Assembly: GCF_000002875.2 (NCBI RefSeq)
Contig: NC_009419.2
Location: 726,954-790,953 of the forward strand
Reading direction: 5' to 3'
From: Leishmania infantum JPCM5
Lineage: Eukaryota > Euglenozoa > Kinetoplastea > Trypanosomatida > Trypanosomatidae
Length of the DNA stretch: 64,000 bases
Below, piece after piece: positions 41,684 to 51,334 of the stretch. Below the pieces are notes generated by a model that saw only the letters and a program-made list of their open reading frames with translations, was not told the origin of the DNA and searched no databases. Position 1 is the stretch's first letter, and the number at the start of each line of letters is the position of its first letter. The position numbers and the translations under genes were made by a program.

Positions 41684-43249
41684 GAGGCGCGCCGTGGAAG
41701 AGCACGCAAAAGGGGCGCGACACGAGGAGTCAGCCCCGCTACCCTTTTGTTTGTGTGTTGCCGCTTCACGGTGCAAGTGGCGTGTATTATGGTCTGGCAT
41801 CTCTCTCCGCTCGACTATGCGACCGGTGGCACATTCGCCGTTGCTCTTCACGGGACTGAGCAAAGAAGATAGGCCCAGAGAAAGCGAGAGAGAGACCATG
41901 ACACCATGCTAGTGCGTGCGTGTAGTCAGAGTGCGTCCTGACAGCAAGAACTACGGTGACTCAGCGGAGCAGCGACAGCGAAGGAGGCGGAGGAGCTGTG
42001 TGAGCGCGTGTTGCGCGAACGACACGAGCCGGCCCTCTTTTGCATTCTCTTTTACCCATCCTTCAAAACATAATCGTACTGCAGGGCATGACACGAGGTT
42101 ACCTTAACGCAACGCGCACACTAAATCCGTCTCTTCACACATGCACACATAAGCACACATACAAGCAAAAGAAAAAGACTCTGATCGTCGCTTGCGACTA
42201 TCCCGCGCAGCTGCCTCTCGCTTTCCTGTCTCTCGCGGAGTAGCATCCACTCGGACACAAGCACGACACAATCGAAGCGCTACGCCACCTCCATGGCATG
42301 TGTGCCTGCTCTTGAAACCGAGTGCTGCATGCCTGCTGGCTGTGTTTTCTCTGCGACGCTCCTCTCTACTCGCACACACGCCTTTTCTCTCCCCTTTTTC
42401 TTCTGTTTGCCTCCTTCTGCCGCCTCTTTGTTTTCGCACTTTCCCTCCGTCGGCGCACTGCCACGCAAACATATCGGCGCGTGTGTGCACATGTACGGCA
42501 GGCACGCACGCACACACACACACACAGACACACACACAGACACAGACACAGACACACGCTGACACACGTAAACACGCACCCATTGCCGTTCTCATCCAAG
42601 CTGTCTAATCGCTTTTTGTTTTTCTGTTGCTCTTGCCGCACCCCTCCGCACCCCCCACCCACGCGCGGCTCTTGCCTCTTCTCTCTTCTTCGGATTTTCT
42701 GCTCTCATCTCCCCATCTTTTCTGTCTTCTTGCGTTCCTCCTTGACGGTCTACGAACGCACCAGCTGCTCCGGCATACACGCATCAACGGATCACTACGC
42801 ACGCTTCCTGCGCCCTTCTCCTGCGTTGGTGTGATTGTGTTCTCCCTCTCTGTTTCTGGTTCCAGCTCACGCCTGCTGCGCTAATCGCCTGATCATCACC
42901 ACCTCCACCTCCTTCATCCGGTGTGTTGCACGTATCTCTGTTGCGCGTCGTACGCGTCTCGCTCGCTCGCTCGCTCGCTCCTTTTCTTTCACGCTGTCTT
43001 GGGTGCTTTTCGTTCTGCTTCGCCCCCCTCCCCCCTCCACCCGCTCTCCCCGTCTTCAGCGGCACTGCCACCACCGCTGTTTTTGCCTTCTCTCTTTTAC
43101 ACGCACTCCCCTTCCCCCTTCCCCCTTCCCCTCCTTGACATCCACCTCTCCTCGCCGGGGAAAGCGCGTGTGGGCGTTGATAAACGTTGGCTTTTGCAGA
43201 CTTCTATTCTCCAGTGCAGTCTTCGAATCAGCCGAAAAGGTAACAAACC
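41684..43249 (+). other. Intergenic spacer with CA/CAGA and GCTC repeats
   Basis: No gene is seen in about 1.6 kb. A CA/CAGA repeat block lies at 42508-42570 and (GCTC)5 at 42961-42980. Pyrimidine-rich sequence (43020-43155) leads to CTTTTGCAG with AG at 43198-43199, the probable acceptor, giving a 50-base 5' UTR. Confidence 0.6.
42508..42570. repeat. CA/CAGA compound microsatellite
   Basis: A CA run is interspersed with CAGA units over about 60 bases. Its translations produce spurious Thr/His frames on both strands. Confidence 0.9.
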
Positions 43250-43885
43250 ATGCCATCTTCCATTCCGGACTACCAGCGCACGGAGAAGCGCGCAGTCGCC
43301 GTCTTTGGGTGGTCGCGCACGGAGGTTGGCATGCCGCGGTGGCAGCAGGCTGAGGATGTCGGCCGTCTTGCCGCTCAGAACGGCTTTACTGTCATCACGG
43401 GCGGCTACGGCGGTTCTATGGAGGCCGTCAGCAAAGGCGCGCGCGAGGTGAGGGATGCGGCAGCGGCAGGCTCTGCTGCCGCGTCAGCCGAGGTTGTCGG
43501 CATCGTCGTGTCGGAGGTGTTCCCTGATCGCCTCACGGAGGGGAACAAGTACCTGACCAAGTTGTTGGACTCGACTTCGATGCTGCACCGCATCGAGCAG
43601 CTCACTACCCACTCCCGCTACTTTATCGTTCTGCCTGGGACGACAGGCACGCTGCAGGAGTTGGTGACCATTTGGGTGCAGAAGACCATCCACCCCAGCG
43701 ACCTTCCAATGCCGGTGATCGTCGCGTTCCGTGACCCGTGGGAGAAGTGCTGCCAGGGCATCATTGAATCTCTCCAGCTCTCTTCCCACCAGGCCAACGC
43801 GATCCATTTTGTCGACACTCCAGAGGAAGCCATTGAGTGGATCGTGAAGGATGCCACGGGGGAGATCGACGGCTCGCGGGCTTGA
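43250..43885 (+). CDS. Compact LOG-fold protein (TIGR00730-like)
   Basis: The protein has 211 residues, the length of a single LOG domain. VAVFGWSRTE opens the Rossmann fold, and the first loop is T-G51-G-Y-G-G-S-M-E58, as in ITGGGxGxMEA. The second signature reads P129-G-T-T-G-T-L-Q-E137, where canonical LOG has PGGxGTxxE: one Gly is Thr, but Pro, GT and the catalytic-type Glu are kept. SEVFPDRLTEGNKYLTKLL and SMLHRIEQLTTHSRYFIVLP match the segment that in LOG holds the M-x-x-R-K and dimer contacts (here M-x-x-R-I). Family knowledge: LOG enzymes cleave nucleoside 5'-monophosphates at the N-glycosidic bond. Substrate cannot be read from sequence. It is the second LOG-fold protein of the window. 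Confidence 0.78.
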   Translation: MPSSIPDYQRTEKRAVAVFGWSRTEVGMPRWQQAEDVGRLAAQNGFTVITGGYGGSMEAVSKGAREVRDAAAAGSAAASAEVVGIVVSEVFPDRLTEGNKYLTKLLDSTSMLHRIEQLTTHSRYFIVLPGTTGTLQELVTIWVQKTIHPSDLPMPVIVAFRDPWEKCCQGIIESLQLSSHQANAIHFVDTPEEAIEWIVKDATGEIDGSRA

Positions 43886-46572
43886 TGGAGGGCAACGAGC
43901 GTGCGGCCGTGACTTTGGTATAGGGCCCCCAAAAGGAAAGTGGGTGCGGGTCGCGCGCAAACCCCTGCGAGCGCAGGGGGGGGGGCGAAAAGTAGACACA
44001 CGCGACGGCAAACAAGAGGGGACAATAACGGTTGCCTGTGTGAGTTGTGTTGGAGAGTGCCGGCACTTCTGCTTGGCCGCACCCAAGCAGGCGCTTTTTG
44101 CCCTTCCTCACCTCACCTCCGCCCCCTTTTTTGTGGGCCATCAAAGGGAGCGCGTGACGAGGAATAGTGTGTGGTGTGGCTGCGCGCTCCGTCGTAGTGC
44201 AACTGCGGGGCGGGCAATTCGAGCGACACCGCATCCGAAACGAAGACCAAAGATCAAGCGGAACAAGGACAGGAGGAAAAAAAGGCGGAAAGGGGACGAC
44301 CTCAACGGATGCGCGGGTGCCGGTGGCCCCATACCCATAAACGAGTACAGCGCATGTATACAAGTACACATGCAAACAGTCATAGCCGTTTTGTCTTCTT
44401 ATCGAGGCGCGCTCGGCTATGGAGAGGAGGTGAGGGGACGCACACAAGGTGATGTATATTGCTGGCGCTCCTGCTAGCCATATGCGCTCTTCAGTATTCC
44501 TTCACATGTTGGGAGAGCGAACGTGACCGTGCCCTCGCTACGCCTTCGGGTTCCATTTATCCGTTAAACATCTTATCGCCAGGGCCAGACGTCGTTCTCC
44601 CATAGTTTGTGCTCACCTATGGGGGCTTATGCGCTCTGCATTTCGATTGGGTCTATCCGTGTGTGTATGTGTGCGTGTGTGTGCGCTGCCCGTCGTCCAC
44701 TGCATAGCGGATCGCTGCCAGGCCCATAAGATTGTCGTGCGTGTAGGGTGTATAGCGGGACACGGCGCAGTACCGGCCTAGAATCCAAAGAGTAGCCCTT
44801 CCTCCATAGCGGGGCTTGAAGCCGCCCATCCTTCAGCCAGCGCTGAAGGGACGACCAAAAATGCTGAGGGAGGCTTGCCACCGCCCAGGCCGCGTTGCGG
44901 CAATCGCGTGGACAGCCTTTGCCAACTCGGCCTTGCATTTGAGCCGCCGCGATCTGCTGCCCTTCTGCTCCCGTAGACGGAGACGAACCCGCGCCCGAGC
45001 ATGAGTCGTATGCTCCATGTGCGGAAGAGTTTTGCCGTGTAGCGATTGAGGTCCTTGTCGTTGCTTGTGTCGCCGGCCATGTTCGGCGCTGCCTCCTCGA
45101 GCAGTTTGGAAACTCAACGGGCCACGCTCCCCCCCTGTCGGAAAAAAAAGCACGCGCGCTACATTTGCGTGGTGCTTCGCTTTCTGCAAACTCTGTATAG
45201 GGGAGATTGCGCTAGGGTGGCAGGACTTCACGACTGCGCCCGCACGTGTGTGGCCTGCACAAAGGCATAAGCAAAAAAAGGGGGGGGGGAAGGGGGAGAG
45301 ACTCCCAGTCCTATTCACCTGCGTCTGTATGACCCCCGCACACACACGCACACGCACACAATTCTACCTCGCCTTCGGCCCTGCGACGTCGTGCTGTTTC
45401 GTGTGAGCGTGATCATGTCTGACCTCCTTTGCCCGATCCTCGTTCAAAGCCTATATTTAGAGCTCTGCGACACACTTTCCCTTCGCACGGTTGTGCTTTG
45501 CGGCGGTGTATGTGCACGCACTTCCACGCAACAGCATCTACACAGCGCCTTCGTTTGTGCGTTCGGGTTGCACCGCGGAACGTGTAAGGACGAGTAAGAG
45601 GCAAGCGACCAGCCCGATCGCCTCCCTCCCAAATACGAATAATCAAGAAGAATCATCGAGGCCATCACGCACCCACGGCTTGTGTGTCTGGTCCTACCGG
45701 CACACGCGCTGGCATTGCCGTTGACCGTTACCGCTTTTCGTCTCGGCTTTCCTCATCTGCTGCGCCACCTTACGTTTCGGTGCTGCTCTTCCCACATCTC
45801 CTCTCTCGTCCTTGCCATCATTCCTCTACGCCTCCTCATCCCTTTCCCCTTCTCCTACCTCTCCCTCAACCATTCACGGGGTGCTACTTTGTGCCTCACA
45901 GAATGGTGAAACCAACACACGTGCGCTCACCTACACAGAAAGAGAAGCCAAAAAAAAAAAAGAATTTGCGTTGCACAATTTGCCTGTTTCGAATTCACCG
46001 GTCGCATACGCTTTCATCACGGGAAGACGCGGCTCACACACACACACACACAGGCATAACACATACGAGGCTCGATAGTGCGTGCCTGTTTCTTTGCGCC
46101 ACTCCATTTGTCTCCACAGAGGAGCATCAGACACGGGAAGAGCCCGCTCCAAGGTTTGCCGTAATCCATCGATTGCCATCTTGTTTCCTGCTGTGAGGGG
46201 CCGACGCACGTCCACCGTAATCAATCCGTTGTGTATCATAACAAGGGGCGGCATTTCTCTTTCTCGCTGCTCGTTTTGCCCCTCCCCCACCCTCCTCTGT
46301 TGCTGCGGAAGCTTTGCTTCACGCGTACTTCGTGCGCGACACGTATGCATCGGCGTACTTACCCACGCCGTTTTGTGCGCGCGTGCATGTGTGTCTGTGC
46401 CGCCGCTTCTGGCTCACTGTTTGCCCTCTGCTGATATCCTTTGCATTCTCCTCCTTCCACCCCCCCCCCCCCCCTGTGCGTGCGTGTGTGTGTGTGTTTG
46501 CCATTCTTCAGGGCAAGCGCACTGACCAACACCTTGGCGGATACCCCATTCCTCGCACGCGTATCAGCCACA
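43886..46572 (+). other. Long spacer (2.7 kb) with a non-repetitive block
   Basis: No intact gene is seen. The part at about 43980-44430 is purine-rich. About 44600-45110 is balanced, non-repetitive sequence with protein-like but broken frames on the minus strand (see findings). From 45280 on it is ordinary spacer, with a G run at 45281-45289, CA runs and a 15-C run at 46460-46474. An AG-free zone (46312-46509) ends at the acceptor for the next gene. Confidence 0.5.
46460..46511 (+). promoter_or_regulatory. Poly-C tract and predicted trans-splice acceptor of the UBX gene
   Basis: Fifteen C, then GT repeats and CCATTCTTCAG ending at AG 46510-46511. No AG lies in the preceding 198 bases. The resulting 5' UTR is 61 bases. 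Confidence 0.55.
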
Positions 46573-47571
46573 ATGCTCGTGCACGAGGTGGAGACGACGT
46601 ACAAACTCAAGGTCCCCTTTTTCCAGGGTACGCTGGAGGAGGCAAAGCGGCACGCTCAGCAGGACTCTCGCTACCTTGTCCTGTACCTGCACAGCCCTCG
46701 ACATGAAAACACGGAGGCGTATCTGCGCGAGGTGTTGGCCACGGACGAGATCATTGCCCTGCTGCACGAGAGCAGCGTTCTGTTTGGCGTGAGCGTGGCA
46801 GATACGGAGGGCGCGCTGCTGGCGGAGGAGCTGGGCGCCCATGCGTTTCCGTTTGTAGCAGCCCTGGTGGGCAACACAGTAGTGCTGCGTCTGCAAGGTT
46901 ACCACAGCCGCGAAACCTTCCGTCGCGAGTGGCGCTTGTGCACCGACGACTGGGATGGGCAGCTAGCCGAGGGCGTCGTCCTCGCTGCCGAGCGCGAGGC
47001 GCGCGAGCGGGCACGCATCGCTGAAGCCGAGGCCGACTCTGCAATGGAAGCTGCAGATCGAGCCATCCTCGAGGAGCTGCTGCGCAAGGATGAAGAGGAG
47101 CGTCGTGCGGCTGCGGAGCGGGAGGCTGCAGCGCGCCGGGCCGCCGAGGAGCTCGCTGCTGCCGAGCGACTCAAGGCAGAGTATAAGGCGCGACAGGCCG
47201 CGGAAGAAGCGCGGCAACGCGCACTCGAGGAGGAGCGCCAGCGGCAACGCGAGTCTGCGAAGCAGGCAGCAAAAAGTAAGTTGCATGATGAGCCCTCCAC
47301 CGACGTGGCCACTAGCGAGACGGTGCAGATTAGTGTGCGTTGCCCGTCCGGCAAGCACTATGACCGCCGCTTCCTGCGCAGTGATCTTGTGGACCAGCTC
47401 GCGTTTTTCGTGCTGACATTGGATGAGGTGGCGGACGCGACGGATGCGTCGACGGTGCGCTTCGTCACGGGCTTCCCGCCTGCACCGCTGGTGTGGCGCG
47501 AAGGGGTGACGCGCTTCGGCGACGTGAAGAGTCTCTGCCCGCGTGCGGTGGTGCTCCTGCGCCGGTCATGA
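46573..47571 (+). CDS. UAS-UBX domain protein (FAF/UBXD8-like)
   Basis: The protein has 332 residues. The N-terminal 125 form a UAS thioredoxin-like domain: FFQGTLEEAKRHAQQDSRYL, LVLYLHSPRHENTEAYLREV, and a Pro-containing strand AHAFPFVAALVG followed by LRLQGYHSRETF. Residues of about 128-240 are a long charged Ala/Glu/Arg coiled coil. The last 85 form a UBX domain, with QISVRCPSGKHYDRRFLRS at its start and the p97-contact loop in the form TGFPPAPL. Family knowledge: UAS-UBX proteins recruit the AAA ATPase p97/VCP to ubiquitylated clients, often in ER-associated degradation. A UBA domain and membrane hairpin, present in FAF2/UBXD8, are not seen. The ATG at 46573 follows a clear acceptor; an upstream open stretch is Cys/Pro-rich spacer. 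Confidence 0.85.
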   Translation: MLVHEVETTYKLKVPFFQGTLEEAKRHAQQDSRYLVLYLHSPRHENTEAYLREVLATDEIIALLHESSVLFGVSVADTEGALLAEELGAHAFPFVAALVGNTVVLRLQGYHSRETFRREWRLCTDDWDGQLAEGVVLAAEREARERARIAEAEADSAMEAADRAILEELLRKDEEERRAAAEREAAARRAAEELAAAERLKAEYKARQAAEEARQRALEEERQRQRESAKQAAKSKLHDEPSTDVATSETVQISVRCPSGKHYDRRFLRSDLVDQLAFFVLTLDEVADATDASTVRFVTGFPPAPLVWREGVTRFGDVKSLCPRAVVLLRRS

Positions 47572-48417
47572 GCCAAGTGACGAGTGCGTTGCGTTTCCGT
47601 TTCCAGCTGTATCAGTTGATAGTTCCCTCCTCCCCGCTACTTTTTTTTTGTGCTCGTCTCGCTACTTCCTTCACGGGGTGGTCTCAATACTTGGCCTCCT
47701 ATCTTACGTTCTTGAGCCTCACTCTCTCCCTCTTTACGCCCTTCACGCACTGTCGGTCTTCCTCTCCCACGGCAAACGGTCGATCAGGAATGCGGTGCTT
47801 CAGCGAAAGGGTCTTCGGCCTTCTCCGCTCGTCTCTCTTTCTTGCGTGTGACTCGCTGCACAGGCTGAGGGACAGGACGTTGAGGCACCAAGAGTGTGTG
47901 AAGAGGGCCAAAATGATCAAGTGCAGCATCCATTCGAGGTTTCCGTGTTGTCGGGCTTGCGGTGCCCCCCTCTCTCTCTTTGAAGACACCAAGTTTATGT
48001 GACGAAGTTACGCAGCAGGTGATCTCTGTTAGACTGGAAAGTTGCGGCAGGGCGAGGCGGGTGGCGGTGTGGGGAAGGAAGGAAGGGAGGGAGTGATGGA
48101 GGGGGGGGGGGCACAGTCTCCAGGATTCATTCTTTCCTTTTCGCTTCCCATATCCGCCTACAGTAGAGGCCACGCCTCTTAGCTCCGCTGTGTACGTGGT
48201 CACCTGCAGTCCACGGACTGCGGATGGCTCGCCACCCTTTCTCGGTATCGCTCACTCTCACGCACACTCTGCACCGCCTCTTTTTTTCTCTCCCATCCGG
48301 TGTACCGTGGACCGGGACAACACGCTTGAAAGCATACCCGCTTCCGCGCGCACACTCGACCTTTGATGGACAGGCTCAGCAGAGAGAGCAGCGAGAACAG
48401 AGCCCATCAAAGCGGCC
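47572..48417 (+). other. Intergenic spacer upstream of the Cys-nucleophile protein
   Basis: No gene is seen. It includes a pyrimidine-rich 5' half, a GGAAGGAAGG-like stretch near 48073-48090 and an 11-G run at 48101-48111. A T/C tract at about 48279-48298 precedes AG at 48331-48332. Confidence 0.55.
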
Positions 48418-50190
48418 ATGCTGCGCCGCAGCTCTGTCGTGCTGGCGAGGTTCCAGCCGTACTCGATGGCGGTGCAAACCCGGTTTAAGTGGCGGCACAA
48501 GGAGACGGACCGATGGCGGCGGCTGATGGACGCGACGTGCTTCCAAGTCGACTGGCTCGGCCAGACGGCCGGCCCGAACTTCGCGCAGTACAGCGGGCAC
48601 TGGACGCACGTCATCACCTGCGCGCACGTGATCACGCCGTGGGACTACCCCAACTACTACCCCCCGCAGGGGCCAACCCGATTTGTCTCGCACATTACTC
48701 TGGCGGACACCATGACGCAGATTCGGCTCGTCTCGATGCAGGGCAATGCCGTGTACAAGCATTTCACGTCAAATCAACACGTCTTCGTGCATTCGAACCC
48801 GCGGCTGGACCTGTGCGTCCTGCATCCGGAGCAAAATCTGAAGCGCAGTGGCGAGATGAAGATGATGTGGATGCAGAACGAAGGGTACATTTTACGTCCG
48901 CGGCTTGAGATCAACGAAACGCTGAAGGTCGGCGATCACGTCTGGGTGTACGGCATGTCGGCGCATGAGTCGCTGTTTGACGAGGAAAAGGGGCCAGAGC
49001 CTCTCATGATCCCTACCGGCGTCCGCGCTCGCGTGCACACCGTCACGCGCGAGCACTTCTTTCTGGACACAACGGCGCTTGAGGACAACCCAGATCGTGG
49101 CCGCATCCAGATGGGCATGTGCGGCTCTGTCGTGATGCGCAACGGCAAATGTGTGGGCATGCTGACGGCGACGGTGCACGAAGAGAGCGACTGTAAAGAG
49201 CTCGCAGGGACGGCCATGTGCACCTACTCGTCCGACATCTTCGAGTTCCTGCTGGAGGTGGAGAAGCAAATGAAGAACCCCGTCGCGCGTCAGAGCCAGG
49301 AGGAGACCCGCTTTGAGCAGCGGCGCCGCGCCGAGGGGGGCGTGACGAAGGAGTACAAGCACTGGGAGCTGGACGAGAGCCGCACGGCCCGCCACATCCC
49401 TGTCCCTGTTTCGCTCTGGCATATGGAGGAGAGGTGGGTGACGGAGGAGGATTACATGAACAGCGCCGTCTTTGGCCGTAGCGGCGCCTTCAACCAAGAA
49501 ACACAGGAGAGCGCGCTGGGCTACGACATGAACACCGCCAAGACGAACGGCGACCGCCCAGGTGACATCGACTCCTTCATGTCAACCACGACGACCGGCA
49601 AGCCTGTAATGCAAGGCGAGCGGAAGGACTACAGCCCGACCGGCGTGTACGCGAACGTGGAGGAGTTCAAGAACAAGGATGTGTGGGACTACAACGTGAG
49701 CTCCGAGATGCGCTCTCTGTTCAACGAAACCGTCGACAGCAAGGACGCTGAGAGCCTCAACATGATGCGCAAGTCGCTTGAGAACATCCGTGCGCAGCGG
49801 GCGATGGAGAAGATGAAGGAGACCGTGATGAACCGCACGGAGTGGGGCTTCGATCCGCTGAAGAGCTGCGGCCACTACGGCGGCAGCGCCGACGCCGGGG
49901 CTGCCAACTTCAGCCCAGAGTACGCTTCAGCCCACAAAGGTGGTGGCGACGCCTACAGCTACGCGCAAGCAGCTCAGCAGGCGGCGCGTGAGCAGCCGGA
50001 GGACCGCGCATCGCCTGCGTCGTCTCCGCCGCTGTCGCCGCCGCCGCCAAATGAGTCCGTCATAGATCGCAAGAAGCGAGAGCGACGCGAGGCGGAGGCC
50101 AAGTATCAGAAGGAGCTGCGCCGCCGTCATGGGCAGCGCGCCGTTCCCTTCGGCGACGAGGATCTCGGCGGCTTCTGGGAGCGGCACTGA
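48418..50190 (+). CDS. Chymotrypsin-fold protein with Cys in the nucleophile position, probably mitochondrial
   Basis: The protein has 590 residues. The N-terminus, MLRRSSVVLARFQPY, is basic, Ser-containing and acid-free, as in a mitochondrial presequence. Residues of about 55-285 look like a trypsin-type double barrel: THVITCAHV with H70, RLDLCVLHP with D131, and GMCGSVVMRNGKCVGMLTA with C235. Spacing of H, D and C (61 and 104 residues) is near that of trypsin. The motif G-x-C-G-S stands where serine enzymes have GDSGG and where 3C-like cysteine enzymes have GxCGG. The rest (about 300-590) is hydrophilic, with YKHWELDESRTARHIPVPVS, a Met/Asn-rich helical part, and a Pro-Ser then basic helix near the end. 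I do not recognise that half. Protease activity is inference; a dead homologue is possible. Confidence 0.65.
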   Translation: MLRRSSVVLARFQPYSMAVQTRFKWRHKETDRWRRLMDATCFQVDWLGQTAGPNFAQYSGHWTHVITCAHVITPWDYPNYYPPQGPTRFVSHITLADTMTQIRLVSMQGNAVYKHFTSNQHVFVHSNPRLDLCVLHPEQNLKRSGEMKMMWMQNEGYILRPRLEINETLKVGDHVWVYGMSAHESLFDEEKGPEPLMIPTGVRARVHTVTREHFFLDTTALEDNPDRGRIQMGMCGSVVMRNGKCVGMLTATVHEESDCKELAGTAMCTYSSDIFEFLLEVEKQMKNPVARQSQEETRFEQRRRAEGGVTKEYKHWELDESRTARHIPVPVSLWHMEERWVTEEDYMNSAVFGRSGAFNQETQESALGYDMNTAKTNGDRPGDIDSFMSTTTTGKPVMQGERKDYSPTGVYANVEEFKNKDVWDYNVSSEMRSLFNETVDSKDAESLNMMRKSLENIRAQRAMEKMKETVMNRTEWGFDPLKSCGHYGGSADAGAANFSPEYASAHKGGGDAYSYAQAAQQAAREQPEDRASPASSPPLSPPPPNESVIDRKKRERREAEAKYQKELRRRHGQRAVPFGDEDLGGFWERH

Positions 50191-51334
50191 GGGCTGGCGC
50201 TGCCGAACCCTGTACGCCGAACTCGGTGCGTTCTCGGGGAGTGATGGCCTCCAATTCGTATAGGCGAATGGGAATGCATGCGCATATCTGTGTGTCGCTG
50301 CTGCACGCGGTATGCTCGACGTCCTTACAGTTTTTATTTTTCTCTTCGCCTTCTACGGGTTTCCCATTCACTTCTGGTGCCTGCGCTCACCCTTTCCCTC
50401 TTCGTTCTGCCCTCCTACTCCTCTCCCTCTCTGTCTCTCTGCCCTTCTGCGCGTGTCCGTGTCTGAGCAAGGTGGGGCGCAAGGGAGGAGAGGAGAGGAA
50501 TGCTGCGGCTCTGACGTTCGTGTGGACGAGAAACGGAAACGAAAACAGCAGAGTGGGAGCAGAGGGAATTGGATAGCTTTCTGGCCGACTAGGACTGCCG
50601 AGATGAGGGGGTTTAGGGGGATGGGTGGGTGGCCGACTGACGGGTAGCGTAACGCGCTGCTGCCAGCACCTCTCGCCCAAGTGCTTATGGCGGCATCCCC
50701 TATCCTCCCAGCTTTTTTGTTGAGGTGGGGAGAAGGGCCTGTGCAGTTTGCTCTAGGCACCTTCCGTGCCGTTCGCCGTCACCATCGGTGGCAGCCTCAT
50801 GAAGTGCAGCAGCGGACTGGCTGCACGCACGCACAACCTCGTTCTCCTTTCCGCCTTAAATATATATGCTCAATCACGTTCTCTGATTTCCCTCTCTCTG
50901 ATGCTTCGACAATCGCAAAACGGGTGCGCATCCCCCGCACGCGTTGTGCGCGCGTACAAACATACACACGCGCGCGCACATACAATACACCCCTTTCCGG
51001 CACTGGTGGCGTAGTGACAGTGAAGAGTGTATCCGCTCGTACACAGGCACGAGCTCGTCGTTATCGACCACACACGTAAGCGGCATTGTGATACCGCGGG
51101 ACGTGCTTTTGTGGGTGCGCGTGCGTTTTTTTTTTCGGCTTCAGTGCTCTTGCACATCGAGCTTGCGCTACGCCCTCACTCGCTTGCTTGCCACTGCACC
51201 CGAAACGGACGAAGCGAAGCAGTCGACACGCGGGCAGCTGCACAGCGCCTGGCCGCTGGCCGCAGCTCTTTTGTCACCAGAGACCCGTCTGCTGGTTCGC
51301 ATCATTTCCACAACTTCTTTAGCTAACAGTCGCC
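50191..51334 (+). other. Intergenic spacer upstream of UTP6
   Basis: No gene is seen in about 1.1 kb. GTTTTTTTTTTCGGCTTCAG ends in AG at 51143-51144, the likely acceptor, giving a 190-base 5' UTR. Confidence 0.6.
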
